Source: JAYWDA01 sp043779185
Lineage (GTDB): Bacteria; Bdellovibrionota; Bdellovibrionia; Bdellovibrionales; Bdellovibrionaceae
Length of the DNA: 52,641 bases
Assembly (NCBI GenBank): GCA_043779185.1
Contig: JAYWEQ010000028.1
Location: 1 to 52,641 of the forward strand
Direction: 5' to 3'
Below are positions 1 to 8,848 of the stretch, one piece after another. A program made the translations under genes and the position numbers. Numbering within the stretch: the first letter of the stretch is position 1; the number at the start of each line of letters is the position of its first letter. The notes beneath the pieces are model-generated. The model saw only the letters and a program-made list of their open reading frames with translations, searched no databases and was not told where the DNA came from.

Positions 1-1003
1 CGCAACGACATTGGGTCTATTCAATGCTGGAACGAATATCTTGGGCTTATCAACCGCTGGAGCTGAGAGAATGCGGATCGATGCTAGCGGAAACGTCGGT
101 ATTGGAACTATGGCTCCAACCTCACTTTTATATACTTTTGAAAATGGAGCTAAGACCACAAACTACACAGGCATCTCGCATGTCGTGAATAATACCTCTG
201 CAACAAGCGGTATTGCAAAAATTGGAATGGACATTCAAAGCACTGGTGGCTGGACTGGAGCTGGTTCAGTGAATATTGGTCTTAACGTCAATGCGACGGG
301 TGGAAGTACAAACTATGCGGCCCTTTTTCAAGGTGGCAATGTTGGTATTGGAACTTCATCTCCGAATTTCTTACTTGAAGTCGGTACATCTGCATTTTCT
401 AACACTGCAGCTAATTTTTCGTCTAATTCGGGAATATTAAACTCAACAGCAACCTTTTCGAACGCGGGTCTTGGCAGCGCAGGCCTCTTCACCTCGAATT
501 CGACAGGGACAGGCACGGGCACAGGTCAATTTAAGAACCTTAATGGTGGCATCGCCGGGTACTTTGTGACCTCTGCTGGAACAAGTACTGGACTCCCTAC
601 AGCTTATTTTAATAATCTCATCGGCGGTCCATCCGCAGTGTTTGCAACTGGAAATGTCGGGATTGGCACTATGAGCCCAAGCTCTTCCCTTGAGGTCAAT
701 GGACCAATTGCAACGGCGATCACGACTCCATCACTTGGAGCCTATATTATTCTGGCCAGTGACAGCGTCATTCTCGTGCCAACTGCTAACACCAGTGCAA
801 CTTATACCTTACCTTCAGCCACGGCCGCTCGGGGTCGGCAAATTACTGTGAAAAATCCTTCTAGTAATGCAATTAGCTTATTTTCGACGACCGCGATCGT
901 TGCTACAACTTCACCTGGCTCATCTTCTTATTCATTGTTATCAGGTAAGACTGTTACCGTTGTTAGCGATGGATCAAATTGGTATATTATCGCAGGCTTT
1001 TAA
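1..1003 (+). CDS. GNVGIGT-repeat surface/tail-fibre-like protein, C-terminal part (5' truncated by window)
   Basis: The reading frame is open from base 2 with no stop upstream, so this is the C-terminal part of a longer protein whose start lies outside the window. It carries three copies of the GNVGIGT motif (about residues 27-33, 110-116 and 216-222 counted from base 11), each followed by a P-x-x-x-L pattern, and an AGAERMRID segment before the first copy. These are hallmarks of trimeric phage tail-fibre-like and bacterial surface adhesin proteins. The region between is Gly/Ser/Thr/Asn-rich and beta-prone. The last 90 residues form a separate end domain (ITVKNPSSN, VVSDGSNWYII) like those capping such fibres; no Ser/Lys autoprotease signature is seen. 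The natural role is probably a secreted or surface-displayed fibre that binds something, but the ligand cannot be told. No phage genes follow it. Confidence 0.75.
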   Translation, partial: ATTLGLFNAGTNILGLSTAGAERMRIDASGNVGIGTMAPTSLLYTFENGAKTTNYTGISHVVNNTSATSGIAKIGMDIQSTGGWTGAGSVNIGLNVNATGGSTNYAALFQGGNVGIGTSSPNFLLEVGTSAFSNTAANFSSNSGILNSTATFSNAGLGSAGLFTSNSTGTGTGTGQFKNLNGGIAGYFVTSAGTSTGLPTAYFNNLIGGPSAVFATGNVGIGTMSPSSSLEVNGPIATAITTPSLGAYIILASDSVILVPTANTSATYTLPSATAARGRQITVKNPSSNAISLFSTTAIVATTSPGSSSYSLLSGKTVTVVSDGSNWYIIAGF

Positions 1004-1210
1004 GCTTTAAGAATTTTTAGTCAATAACAATTAGCTTATACACTTCACTCTCCGCCAGATTAACTTAATCACTATCTGAACTGGACCAACTCTAGCAACA
1101 GATATAAGTGTTAACCCATAGTGTTTAAACTTGGGATTTTAATTTAAGATTTAGGACAACCGCAGACAAGTGCTTTATAGTGTACTAACAACCTAAAGAA
1201 AGAGACATCC

Positions 1211-2005
1211 ATGAAACAACAGATTCGTTATACGTTCAGGGCTTTTAAATTTGCCTTGCTGCTTGCCTTAGGAACTCCTCTGATCGCAACGGCTGCGACA
1301 ACAACTTTGACTTTTGATGAATTTTCAAATGGAACTCCTCTGACCACCCAATATCAAAGCCTTGGTGTGACGGCCAGCGGTGCCACCATCCTTCTTGCAG
1401 CTTTCGGTCCATTTCCGACAGCTTCAGGAGCTAACATTGCGGCCGCGCAAACTGGCCTTATGACTTTCAGTTTTGATCCTGTTATCACTGGTAACATTGC
1501 AAGTGTTTCTGCTTACCTTTCGGGAGATGCCGGAACAGGGATTTATGCCTATGATTCAAACGGCTTTTTGGTAGGACAATCCCTTCTTCCAGTCGGTGCG
1601 CCTTATAACACATTGCTGTCAGTGAGTTCATCCGGAGCTCCGATCGCCATGGTCACAATTCACGACGGTGGTGGAAGCTTTGGAGTCGATAATTTTTCTT
1701 TCACTCAAGTGGTCTCTGCACCAACTTGCCCGCAACTGGCTCAAAATCTTTATGATGGAGTTGTGGCCCTCCCCAATTCAGATTTTAAGTCGCGAAGGGT
1801 TTCTGTGAAACGAGCTAAGTTAAAAAATGAAATCGCTGATTTGCAGAATTTGCTTTCAGTGAACTCTTCTCCAAGTCAGCAACTTCACGAGTTAAAAGAA
1901 ATTAAAGAGGACCTTAGTGATTGGATTAAGCCAGGAACTAATCGAACGAATCTGCTGAACTTGATCGATCAACTGATCGCCAACATCAACGCAGGTCATT
2001 GCTAG
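1211..2005 (+). CDS. Secreted protein with PEP-CTERM-like beta-sandwich domain and helical C-terminus
   Basis: A 264-residue protein with an N-terminal signal peptide: a basic start, a hydrophobic stretch FALLLALGTPLIA and cleavage near ATAA. Residues about 30-165 resemble the beta-sandwich found in many exported proteins: TLTFDEF near the start and FGVDNFSFT at the end. The C-terminal 90 residues are predicted helical (KRAKLKNEIADLQNLL, ELKEIKEDL) and finish in a Cys. No catalytic motif is visible and there is no C-terminal sorting anchor. The start is supported by a purine-rich stretch (aaagagac) just upstream. It is followed convergently, 2 bases away, by the DUF1456 gene. Probably a secreted or periplasmic carbohydrate- or surface-binding protein; function unknown. 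Confidence 0.75.
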   Translation: MKQQIRYTFRAFKFALLLALGTPLIATAATTTLTFDEFSNGTPLTTQYQSLGVTASGATILLAAFGPFPTASGANIAAAQTGLMTFSFDPVITGNIASVSAYLSGDAGTGIYAYDSNGFLVGQSLLPVGAPYNTLLSVSSSGAPIAMVTIHDGGGSFGVDNFSFTQVVSAPTCPQLAQNLYDGVVALPNSDFKSRRVSVKRAKLKNEIADLQNLLSVNSSPSQQLHELKEIKEDLSDWIKPGTNRTNLLNLIDQLIANINAGHC

Positions 2006-2007
2006 AT

Positions 2008-2490
2008 TTACAAAAACTCAGGATCAGGGGCTTGCCGCAACTTTAGCGTCAGGCCCTTCAAAAAATATCGCAACACCTGGTCACCACACGGCCGATAATT
2101 CCGATGATCTTTCTTCCTTAAAAACGACGACAGCTCCGATTTTCCAAACACAAACCCCGTGCTTGTGATCATCTGCAACAGCTCTTCTTCTTTTAATTCA
2201 AAAGCGACTTTTAACTTTTTTAGAACCAAGTTGTTCGACATCGGAAGTTCGATGGGCGCAGGCTCTCGACCTTCATCTTTGCCGCGTTTAAAAATAATCA
2301 CACCATCTAAAAAATGCGCCATGATTTCATCACTGCATTTGACATACTCAGGATCTTCTTCGTTTTGCATAAAGGCGTGAATTTGATTTTTAGTGACTTC
2401 AAGGCCACCCAGCTTGCAAATCTCTGTTAGTTTTGCGTTGTTGATTTCAAGCATGTATCTAAGACTTCTGATGATATTATTATTGGTCAT
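2008..2490 (-). CDS. DUF1456 (YehS-like) protein
   Basis: A 160-residue cytoplasmic protein made of two related halves of about 70 residues. Each begins with NNxIxRxLRYMLEI- or NNLVLKKLKVAFEL-like helices and ends in a C-x-D-x-x-x-x-x-F-L-x-G motif (CSDEIMAHFLDGV and CGDQVLRYFLKGL). This duplicated layout and length match the DUF1456/YehS family of E. coli, which has no firmly established biochemical role. Its ATG directly abuts the stop codon of the upstream hydrolase gene (2491), so the two are almost surely co-transcribed and translationally coupled. Confidence 0.88.
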   Translation of the reverse strand: MTNNNIIRSLRYMLEINNAKLTEICKLGGLEVTKNQIHAFMQNEEDPEYVKCSDEIMAHFLDGVIIFKRGKDEGREPAPIELPMSNNLVLKKLKVAFELKEEELLQMITSTGFVFGKSELSSFLRKKDHRNYRPCGDQVLRYFLKGLTLKLRQAPDPEFL

Positions 2491-3768
2491 TTACGGCTTT
2501 AAGAAAGACTTTAAATCGGCAGCAAAGCCTGGGAACCAATAAAATCCTGCGTGGCCCCCATGATTTAAGACTAAAGCTCGATCGCCAAAGGTTTCTGAAA
2601 ACAAAGTGATGTCTTCAGTTTTAGAGATCGGGTCATCTTTAGCTAAAACAAATTTAACTCTTGGATCGGCCTCTAGCTTTTCAATTTTGTTCTTTAAACT
2701 GAAGCTTGCCAGTAAATCTTGGCTGTCGATGAACTGGGTTCGCACAAACATTTTTTGCAGGATAAAGTTTTGAAAGTAGTCTTCAAAAGTGATTTTTGCA
2801 ATTTCAGCGTATCGATATGCGCGCTTCGAAGGACCAACGGGGGATTTAAAAAGTTGGCCGCGATTGGGATGCACAAGGCTTGTGACATAAAGAATTTCTG
2901 CGATGCTGTCTTTAAAAGTTCCGCCAATGACAACTTCACTTTCGTGGTTAGACAATGGGTAATTTTGAACGACATAAGCCACGGCTTTCGCCGGCGCCAG
3001 ACTAATAACGTTTTCAACCAGACCGATTAAACGACCGCGAAGTCTTTCGTAATAATTCAGGCTAGAATTGAATTCTTTTTGAAATCCCACTTTATTCACA
3101 TTGTCATACTTACGAAGGGCGTATTTGATATCTAATGGTGGACTGATCATGATAATTTGACTGAAATCGAAATCTTTTTTCTGATCATCAAGCTTCATTA
3201 ATTCATAGGCGTGCTGACATCCCATGGAATAAGCCACCAACATCGTCTTCGAAAAATTTAAATGACTTTTTTTCTTCAGTTGAGTTGTCACTTCCAGCAT
3301 ATTTTTATAAAGCAACTGAGCATCCTCAGGAAAAAAACCTGGCGCTCCATCGGGACTTAAAGTTAAGGCAAACTGCCAATTCATAGGGTTATTAAAAGTA
3401 ATGACGTGATAGCCCCAAGATTGGAAAAGTTTTGCCAGGTCCCCGATATTACCTCGGTCACTGTATCCACCAATTCCAGGGATCAAATAAACTAAAGGCT
3501 GACCTGCGCGCCCTGGCCAGTAAACAGATTTTATAGAGGCCTTATTTTCTAAGGTGATCACATTCTGACGAGCCGGATTTGCAGTGGGAATTCTTTGTAA
3601 CCCGGCGGCTGTTTTAGCTGCGAATAAAACCGATGAGATCGTCGCTGCACCAAAATCAGGAAAGGGAAACGATCGATTCGTAGCCTCAGCTGGAACTTGC
3701 GCCTGACCTGGGAAAGAGACCGATAAAAGGAGGGAAAAAAGACTGAGGGACAAAACCGATTTCAACAT
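2491..3768 (-). CDS. Exported alpha/beta-hydrolase
   Basis: A 425-residue protein with a clear signal peptide (MLKSVLSLSLFSLLLSVSFPGQAQ, cleavage after QAQ). The alpha/beta-hydrolase fold is indicated by the oxyanion-region strand VYLIPGIGGYSDRG (about residues 90-105), a nucleophile elbow AYSMG (Ser near 180), an acid candidate in KDDPIS (about 380) and the C-terminal HGGHAGF holding the likely catalytic His. It is therefore probably a periplasmic or secreted esterase/lipase-type enzyme; the substrate is unknown. It is the first gene of a two-gene minus-strand unit with the DUF1456 gene. The 176-base stretch between it and the next gene downstream in window order (3769-3944) shows no convincing gene. 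Confidence 0.8.
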   Translation of the reverse strand: MLKSVLSLSLFSLLLSVSFPGQAQVPAEATNRSFPFPDFGAATISSVLFAAKTAAGLQRIPTANPARQNVITLENKASIKSVYWPGRAGQPLVYLIPGIGGYSDRGNIGDLAKLFQSWGYHVITFNNPMNWQFALTLSPDGAPGFFPEDAQLLYKNMLEVTTQLKKKSHLNFSKTMLVAYSMGCQHAYELMKLDDQKKDFDFSQIIMISPPLDIKYALRKYDNVNKVGFQKEFNSSLNYYERLRGRLIGLVENVISLAPAKAVAYVVQNYPLSNHESEVVIGGTFKDSIAEILYVTSLVHPNRGQLFKSPVGPSKRAYRYAEIAKITFEDYFQNFILQKMFVRTQFIDSQDLLASFSLKNKIEKLEADPRVKFVLAKDDPISKTEDITLFSETFGDRALVLNHGGHAGFYWFPGFAADLKSFLKP

Positions 3769-3944
3769 GCATCTACCATTTTTCTGAATTTTGAGTGACT
3801 GGGGTTTAGATCAAAATTTGCAAATTGAAAAGAGATTCCTACTTTCCCCCTCGAACCTGACAACTGACAGAACATTTTTACAATGCCTTGGGGGGCTTAA
3901 GAAACTAAAAAACAACACTGTGACGAAATCGTCTTTAGAGGCGA

Positions 3945-4631
3945 CTAAAAACCGAGGAGAGCCGAGAAATAATAGGTCTCGCTGCGGAACGAGATGGGAC
4001 TTTTGTTCAATGTTTCAAGATCCTTCGTGCGCTCTTCTGCAAACCTACCGGCAAATTGAAGGCCAAACTTATCGGAAAACTGAACATCGATTCCAGCCGT
4101 CCCGTAATATCCCGAACCCATAACAACGTCTTTTTTCTTGGCATCGCTGCCTTGAGCATCAATAAGGTTTAGTTTCGACGTGTAGGTAATCTCATGATAA
4201 CTGCCCATGCCGCCGCCTTCGATAAATGGCCCAAACCAATAATGATCAATGAGTTTCAGCTTAAAACCCACACTAAGATCAAACATATTGGCATCAAAAC
4301 CAATATCGTTGACTGAATAAGAAGTGCTAGTGGAAAGATTTCGGTAAGCATAATTGGAACGACCCGAGCCCGTCATGTGACCTAAAGACATTGTAAAATA
4401 AAGATTCAAAGCATCGAAACCGCGCTCAAGCCCCACGGTTGTATAGGTTCCACGATCGAGCGAAAAATTAGTCGAAGGATCTAGAATTGTAAAATTTGTA
4501 AATCCTACGCCAGCACTGCCCTTAATTCCCAGACCACTGGTCGGAAGGTTAGGAAGGTTTCTTGGCGTGTGTTGAGCCTGACAAAGACTTGCGATCAACA
4601 AAATAAAGAATGTCATCACTAACCTGAGCAC
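3945..4631 (-). CDS. Outer-membrane beta-barrel protein
   Basis: A 228-residue protein starting at GTG 4631, chosen because AGGAGG lies about 8 bases upstream on the minus strand. The signal peptide is LVMTFFILLIASLCQAQ, most likely cut by signal peptidase I (the Cys is not in a proper lipobox). The mature part is a run of alternating hydrophobic/polar strands with aromatic girdles (ALNLYFTMSLGHMTG, DLSVGFKLKLIDHYWFGPFIEGGG, DKFGLQFAGRFAE) and ends in YYFSALLGF, a terminal-Phe barrel signature recognised by the Bam complex. Probably an eight-stranded OmpA/OmpW-like barrel; no ligand is evident. Confidence 0.75.
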   Translation of the reverse strand: MLRLVMTFFILLIASLCQAQHTPRNLPNLPTSGLGIKGSAGVGFTNFTILDPSTNFSLDRGTYTTVGLERGFDALNLYFTMSLGHMTGSGRSNYAYRNLSTSTSYSVNDIGFDANMFDLSVGFKLKLIDHYWFGPFIEGGGMGSYHEITYTSKLNLIDAQGSDAKKKDVVMGSGYYGTAGIDVQFSDKFGLQFAGRFAEERTKDLETLNKSPISFRSETYYFSALLGF

Positions 4632-4772
4632 AGAGCGGCCCTCCTGCAGAATCTTTCGACATTTTATATTTTCCTCTTAAGCCTAGATCTTTGATTTATG
4701 AAAGCCTGATTGCAAAATCCATGGACCAAAGGTATAGCTTTCCGACACACTTCACTGATTGGTAACCCGCTA

Positions 4773-6128
4773 ATGACTCCGACGAAATTTTCTGAATTAA
4801 ATCTGATTGAGCCCCTTCAAAAAGCTTTAGTAGATACTGGCTACACCGACCCGACTCCGATTCAAATCGCCGCTATTCCTCCCCTGCTTGAAGGTCGAGA
4901 TCTTTTAGGATGTGCACAAACTGGAACTGGAAAAACGGCGGCCTTTGCCTTACCGATCTTAAACCGCTTGGCCCTTTCAAAGCACCGACCCGAAGGACGA
5001 CAGGCGCGTGTTCTGATTTTAACACCGACCCGCGAACTTGCGATTCAGATCTATGATAGTTTTAAAATTTACGGAAAACATCTGCATTTAAAATATGCGG
5101 TGGTATTCGGTGGTGTTGGTCAAGGTGTCCAAGTGAAAAGTGTTTCAGGCGGCGTCGATATACTAGTGGCAACGCCGGGACGATTGATCGATTTGATCGA
5201 GCAGCGCTACATTCATTTAAATAAATTAGAAGTTTTTGTTTTAGATGAAGCCGATCGCATGCTGGATATGGGATTTATTCATTCGATCCGAAAAATTATC
5301 GGACTGCTTCCTAAGAAAAGACACAATCTGTTTTTCTCGGCCACTATGCCGCCCGATATTGAAAAATTAGCAGCCACGATGCTGGTGGACCCTGTGCGGA
5401 TTGAAGTGACGCCGCCGTCTTCAACCGTCGAGTTGATTGCTCAGTCCGTGATGTATGTTGATAAGGATAAGAAAAAAGATCTTTTGCGGCGCTTATTAGA
5501 AGATAAAAAATTAAGCCGTGTGATTGTTTTTACGCGCACCAAACATGGCGCCAATAAGGTTGTGGAAGTTTTAGAAAAAAATAATATTTCTTCAGCGGCG
5601 ATTCATGGAAATAAATCGCAAGGAGCCAGGCAAAGGGCTTTGGAAAGTTTCCGGGCCGGCCGAGTTCGCGTTCTTGTTGCGACTGATATTGCAGCCCGAG
5701 GAATTGATATTGATGACATCACCCATGTGATTAATTTTGAACTTCCTAATATTTCAGAAAGCTACGTTCATCGTATTGGACGAACGGCGCGCGCTGGGGC
5801 GCAAGGCATTGCAATTTCTTTTTGTGATGCGGAAGAACGTGCTTTTTTAAAAGACATCGAAAAACTGATCGGCCAACCTGTGCCGGTGAATTCGGATCAG
5901 CCTTATCATTCTTTGGACGTGGCCAACGCCAAGGTGATGTCTTCGGGAAAAGCCAAAGCGATCATCGAAGGCAAAGGCCGATCTGCCGGGCGCCGACCCA
6001 ATGGTGGTCCTCACCGCTCGCGACCTAAGTCGTCTTCGGGGCCATCGGGACCTTCTTCAAAGCCTTACGCCAATGCGGGCCGCCCCACGGGCACTTCTGC
6101 TAGCAGCGGGCCTAAAAAACGTTGGTAA
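4773..6128 (+). CDS. rhlE: DEAD-box ATP-dependent RNA helicase, RhlE type
   Basis: The start is placed at ATG 4773 (MTPTKFSEL) rather than the in-frame TTG 63 bases upstream, because family members begin just before the FxxLxL Q-motif region. All helicase motifs are present in order: Q motif (TPIQIAAIP), I AQTGTGKT, Ia PTRELA, Ib TPGR, II DEAD (VLDEADRMLDMGF), III SAT, IV VIVFTRT, V ATDIAARGIDI, VI HRIGRTARAG. A basic, Gly/Pro/Ser-rich tail of about 60 residues (ending SGPKKRW) probably adds non-specific RNA binding. The family unwinds short RNA duplexes in ribosome assembly and RNA decay. It is transcribed alone and followed by a possible hairpin terminator. Confidence 0.93.
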   Translation: MTPTKFSELNLIEPLQKALVDTGYTDPTPIQIAAIPPLLEGRDLLGCAQTGTGKTAAFALPILNRLALSKHRPEGRQARVLILTPTRELAIQIYDSFKIYGKHLHLKYAVVFGGVGQGVQVKSVSGGVDILVATPGRLIDLIEQRYIHLNKLEVFVLDEADRMLDMGFIHSIRKIIGLLPKKRHNLFFSATMPPDIEKLAATMLVDPVRIEVTPPSSTVELIAQSVMYVDKDKKKDLLRRLLEDKKLSRVIVFTRTKHGANKVVEVLEKNNISSAAIHGNKSQGARQRALESFRAGRVRVLVATDIAARGIDIDDITHVINFELPNISESYVHRIGRTARAGAQGIAISFCDAEERAFLKDIEKLIGQPVPVNSDQPYHSLDVANAKVMSSGKAKAIIEGKGRSAGRRPNGGPHRSRPKSSSGPSGPSSKPYANAGRPTGTSASSGPKKRW

Positions 6129-6150
6129 AACGCTATTCGAATTTCTGGCT

Positions 6151-6186
6151 GTCTCAGGGTGAGACACTGATTGAGAAACTTTTTTT
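6151..6186 (+). terminator. Possible intrinsic terminator after rhlE
   Basis: A perfect 6-bp inverted repeat GTCTCA-GGG-TGAGAC at 6151-6165 is followed by a run of seven T at 6180-6186. The T-run is 14 bases from the stem, longer than in a classic intrinsic terminator. An alternative pairing of TCTCA (6152) with TGAGA (about 6172) would bring the hairpin closer. Plausible but weak. Confidence 0.35.
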
Positions 6187-6218
6187 AATCCCGACAAACG
6201 TCTTATAAAATCCCATTT

Positions 6219-7046
6219 TTGACCGATAAGAAAGACGTGAGCCAAAAAATTGATCTTGAGACAACCAGCAGTCAACACAGGGGCCTGAAAGGTTTTTTTG
6301 AACAAATCTTAAGGCGTTTCAAAGTCTTAATGCATTTATTGATTATGCTTCCCGTTTACTTTGCGGCCTGTCTTGTTCTTGGAACGTGTCTTGTTCCTGG
6401 AATCACGGTTTTTCGTTATGTTTCACAGCTGACTGAAAATAATTCTGCTTGGGTGCAAAATTTTAGCTGGGCCCTATCCCTGGCTTTAGGATTTTTTCTG
6501 TATGGGTTTTCTTTAATCTTCCTAGCACCCACGGTGAATTTCTTGATCCGAGGAAAACTAAAAGCTTGGCGAGGGCCTTATTATTCCATCGAGTCTTTGA
6601 AGTGGTTTATCCACAATGGTCTGACTTATTTGGTTCGGTTTACATTTTTAGAATTTATTACGCCATCCCCATTCAGTCTTTTATTTTACAAAATGATGGG
6701 CATGAAAATCGGCCGCGGTGTGATGATCAATACAACTTTTATTTCGGACCCGTCTTTGGTGGAACTTGGAGATAAAGTGACTTTGGGTGGTTCAGTGACC
6801 ATCGTTGCCCATTACGGACAAGGTGGACTTCTTATCATTGCGCCTGTTAAAATTGGCCATGGCTGCACAATTGGTCTTAAAGCTACAATCATGGGCGGAG
6901 TGATTGTCGGTGACGGCGCCAAAATTATGCCTCACTCGGTTGTTTTGCCAAAAACTTTTGTGCCGGCCGGTGAAACCTGGGGTGGAGTTCCTGCCCAGAA
7001 AATCGAAATTATTCCAGTGGCCTCGGTTCCAATTAAAACAGCTTAA
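6219..7046 (+). CDS. Membrane-anchored hexapeptide-repeat acyltransferase (LbH family)
   Basis: A 275-residue protein. The TTG at 6219 gives the longest frame; GTG 6237, preceded by AAGAAAGAC, is an equally possible start. The N-terminal third has two hydrophobic segments (about residues 36-60 and 82-106). Residues about 155-260 hold left-handed beta-helix hexapeptide repeats (MKIGRGVMINTTF, VELGDKVTLGGSVTI, VKIGHGCTIGLKATIMGGVIVGDGAKI) with a catalytic-type His in VAHYGQGG, and end in the PAGETWGGVPAQKI cap typical of this class. The family transfers acetyl or acyl groups to sugars or similar acceptors; the acceptor is unknown. The stop overlaps that of the convergent kefC-like gene (7043-7046). 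Confidence 0.82.
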   Translation: MTDKKDVSQKIDLETTSSQHRGLKGFFEQILRRFKVLMHLLIMLPVYFAACLVLGTCLVPGITVFRYVSQLTENNSAWVQNFSWALSLALGFFLYGFSLIFLAPTVNFLIRGKLKAWRGPYYSIESLKWFIHNGLTYLVRFTFLEFITPSPFSLLFYKMMGMKIGRGVMINTTFISDPSLVELGDKVTLGGSVTIVAHYGQGGLLIIAPVKIGHGCTIGLKATIMGGVIVGDGAKIMPHSVVLPKTFVPAGETWGGVPAQKIEIIPVASVPIKTA

Positions 7047-8848
7047 TCCCAGCCAGTCTTTGAGTTTTCTAAAAGTTGCTTTTCTTCTTCAAACATTTTT
7101 TCTAAATCAGCCCGCGCTTCTTTGGCTTTTGAAATCAATTCCTTTTCGTTAGACCTTGCGGGGTGCAATTCAAAAATCATCGCTATATTGTGGTCCCGAA
7201 ATTTATGTCCTGCTTTGACCGCCCGGGCCGCCGGCCAGCCCATTAATTTCAAAACTTCTGTCCCCATTTTTAAAGAGCTTTCGAAAAGTTCACGCTCAAT
7301 CACGCCCACGTTCCGATCAATCAAGGAATAATAGTGTTGAACATTTCTTGCCCGGGCGACAATTTTCAGATGAGGAAAGTGCTTTTGAGCCAGATCCACT
7401 AACTTTAAATTACTTTCAACGTCATCGATGGCAACGACTAAAACCTTGGCCTTCGCTGCACCTGCTGATTCAATCAGATCCAGGCGCGTGGCATCTCCGT
7501 AATAAATTTTAAAACCAAATTTACGAAGAAGCTCGATCTGATCCGGTTCAAAATCTAAAACCGTTTCACGGATTCCATTGGCGTACAAAAGTCGCCCAAT
7601 AATTTGACCAAAACGCCCAAATCCAGCAATGATCACTGGGTTCTCTTCGTTGACAATCTTATCTTGTTCAAGACCCGATCGGCCTTCTAAATAGGGCTGC
7701 AACAAACGATCGTACAAGCCATTCAAAAGTGGGCTGGTCAGCATTGATAAGGCAACGACGGCCATCCAAATTCCACCTTGTTCATGACTGATCACTGCGG
7801 TCGCCTGCGCTAAACCAAAAAGAACAAAAGCAAACTCTCCACCTTGCGATATCACCAACGAAAAAAATAATCGTTGGGCTTTAGGTAAAGAAAAAACTTG
7901 TGCCAAAAATAAATGGACAAATATCTTTATGGAAATAAAACCCAGCAACCAAATTGCAATAAGACCGGGTTGATCAAATATACTTTGAAAATTAATCCCC
8001 ATCCCAACAGACATAAAAAATAAGCCCAGCAGTAAACCCTTGAAAGGTTCGATATCAGTTTCAAGAGCTTTTCGATATTCACTATCAGCCAAAAGAACGC
8101 CAGCAATAAACGCTCCCAAGCCCATCGAAATTTCTAAAGTGGCCATCAGCCAAGCCATCGATAAAATCAAAAGCAAGGCCAAGGCCGTAAAAATTTCGCG
8201 CAAATGCGAGGACGCAACTATTTTTAACACCGGTCTGATCAGAATTCGGCCTAGAAATATAACGACTAAAATGATGCCCATGACTTTCAAAAATCCAACA
8301 ACAGCAGAACCTTGCTCGGGCAATGGCCCAACGGCCGCCAGCAATGGTAACAATGCCATCATTGGAATCACGGCCATATCTTGAAAAAGAAGAATTGAAA
8401 AAGCCGATTGACCACTGGTCGTATTGATTAAATTTCTTTCCTGCAAAGCCTGCAGACCAATGGCCGTCGAAGAAAGTGAAAATCCCATGCCAGCAAGACA
8501 TGCCAAGGGCCAAGTCAATCCTAAAATTTTCGCAAAAATAGCAATCAGAACAGAATTTAATATAACTTGGGCTCCCCCCATCCCAAAAATGGGAAGCCGT
8601 AGTCCCCATAATTTTTTAGGCTCAAGCTCAAGTCCAATTAAAAATAAAAACATGACAACACCGAATTCAGAAAATTTCACAATATCGTCGACGTTGATAA
8701 TTACTTTTAAAACCCAAGGGCCTAAAACAACTCCGGCTGTCAGGTATCCAAGAATCGATCCCAATCCAATCTTCTTAAAAAATGGAACAAAAATGACGGC
8801 GGAAAAAAGTAAAACCACGGCGATGGCTAAAAATCCATGGGAGGTCAT
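7043..8848 (-). CDS. kefC: KefB/KefC-type K+/H+ antiporter (CPA2 family)
   Basis: A 601-residue protein. Residues about 1-385 form the multi-spanning CPA2 sodium/proton-antiporter-like domain (ILGYLTAGVVLGPW near residue 35, GFSLSSTAIGLQAL near 125, FFMSVGMGINF near 280). A cytosolic RCK/TrkA-N domain follows with the nucleotide-binding signature IIAGFGRFGQIIGRLL, the acid FEPDQIE and YYGDATR. The helical tail carries many Glu/Lys residues. In E. coli this family releases K+ and acidifies the cytoplasm when electrophiles form glutathione adducts. The start overlaps the stop of the upstream kefF-like gene by 4 bases (ATGA), the same pairing as the E. coli kefF-kefC operon, which makes the assignment firmer. 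Confidence 0.9.
   Translation of the reverse strand: MTSHGFLAIAVVLLFSAVIFVPFFKKIGLGSILGYLTAGVVLGPWVLKVIINVDDIVKFSEFGVVMFLFLIGLELEPKKLWGLRLPIFGMGGAQVILNSVLIAIFAKILGLTWPLACLAGMGFSLSSTAIGLQALQERNLINTTSGQSAFSILLFQDMAVIPMMALLPLLAAVGPLPEQGSAVVGFLKVMGIILVVIFLGRILIRPVLKIVASSHLREIFTALALLLILSMAWLMATLEISMGLGAFIAGVLLADSEYRKALETDIEPFKGLLLGLFFMSVGMGINFQSIFDQPGLIAIWLLGFISIKIFVHLFLAQVFSLPKAQRLFFSLVISQGGEFAFVLFGLAQATAVISHEQGGIWMAVVALSMLTSPLLNGLYDRLLQPYLEGRSGLEQDKIVNEENPVIIAGFGRFGQIIGRLLYANGIRETVLDFEPDQIELLRKFGFKIYYGDATRLDLIESAGAAKAKVLVVAIDDVESNLKLVDLAQKHFPHLKIVARARNVQHYYSLIDRNVGVIERELFESSLKMGTEVLKLMGWPAARAVKAGHKFRDHNIAMIFELHPARSNEKELISKAKEARADLEKMFEEEKQLLENSKTGWD

Noticed and set aside
3791..4123. 110-residue open frame on the plus strand
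   Set aside because: It overlaps the 3' end of the beta-barrel gene on the opposite strand, has no recognisable domain and an odd composition; treated as a shadow.
8085..8609. 174-residue open frame within kefC
   Set aside because: Another frame of the strongly supported antiporter gene; residue composition (many W, H, C) is typical of a shadow.
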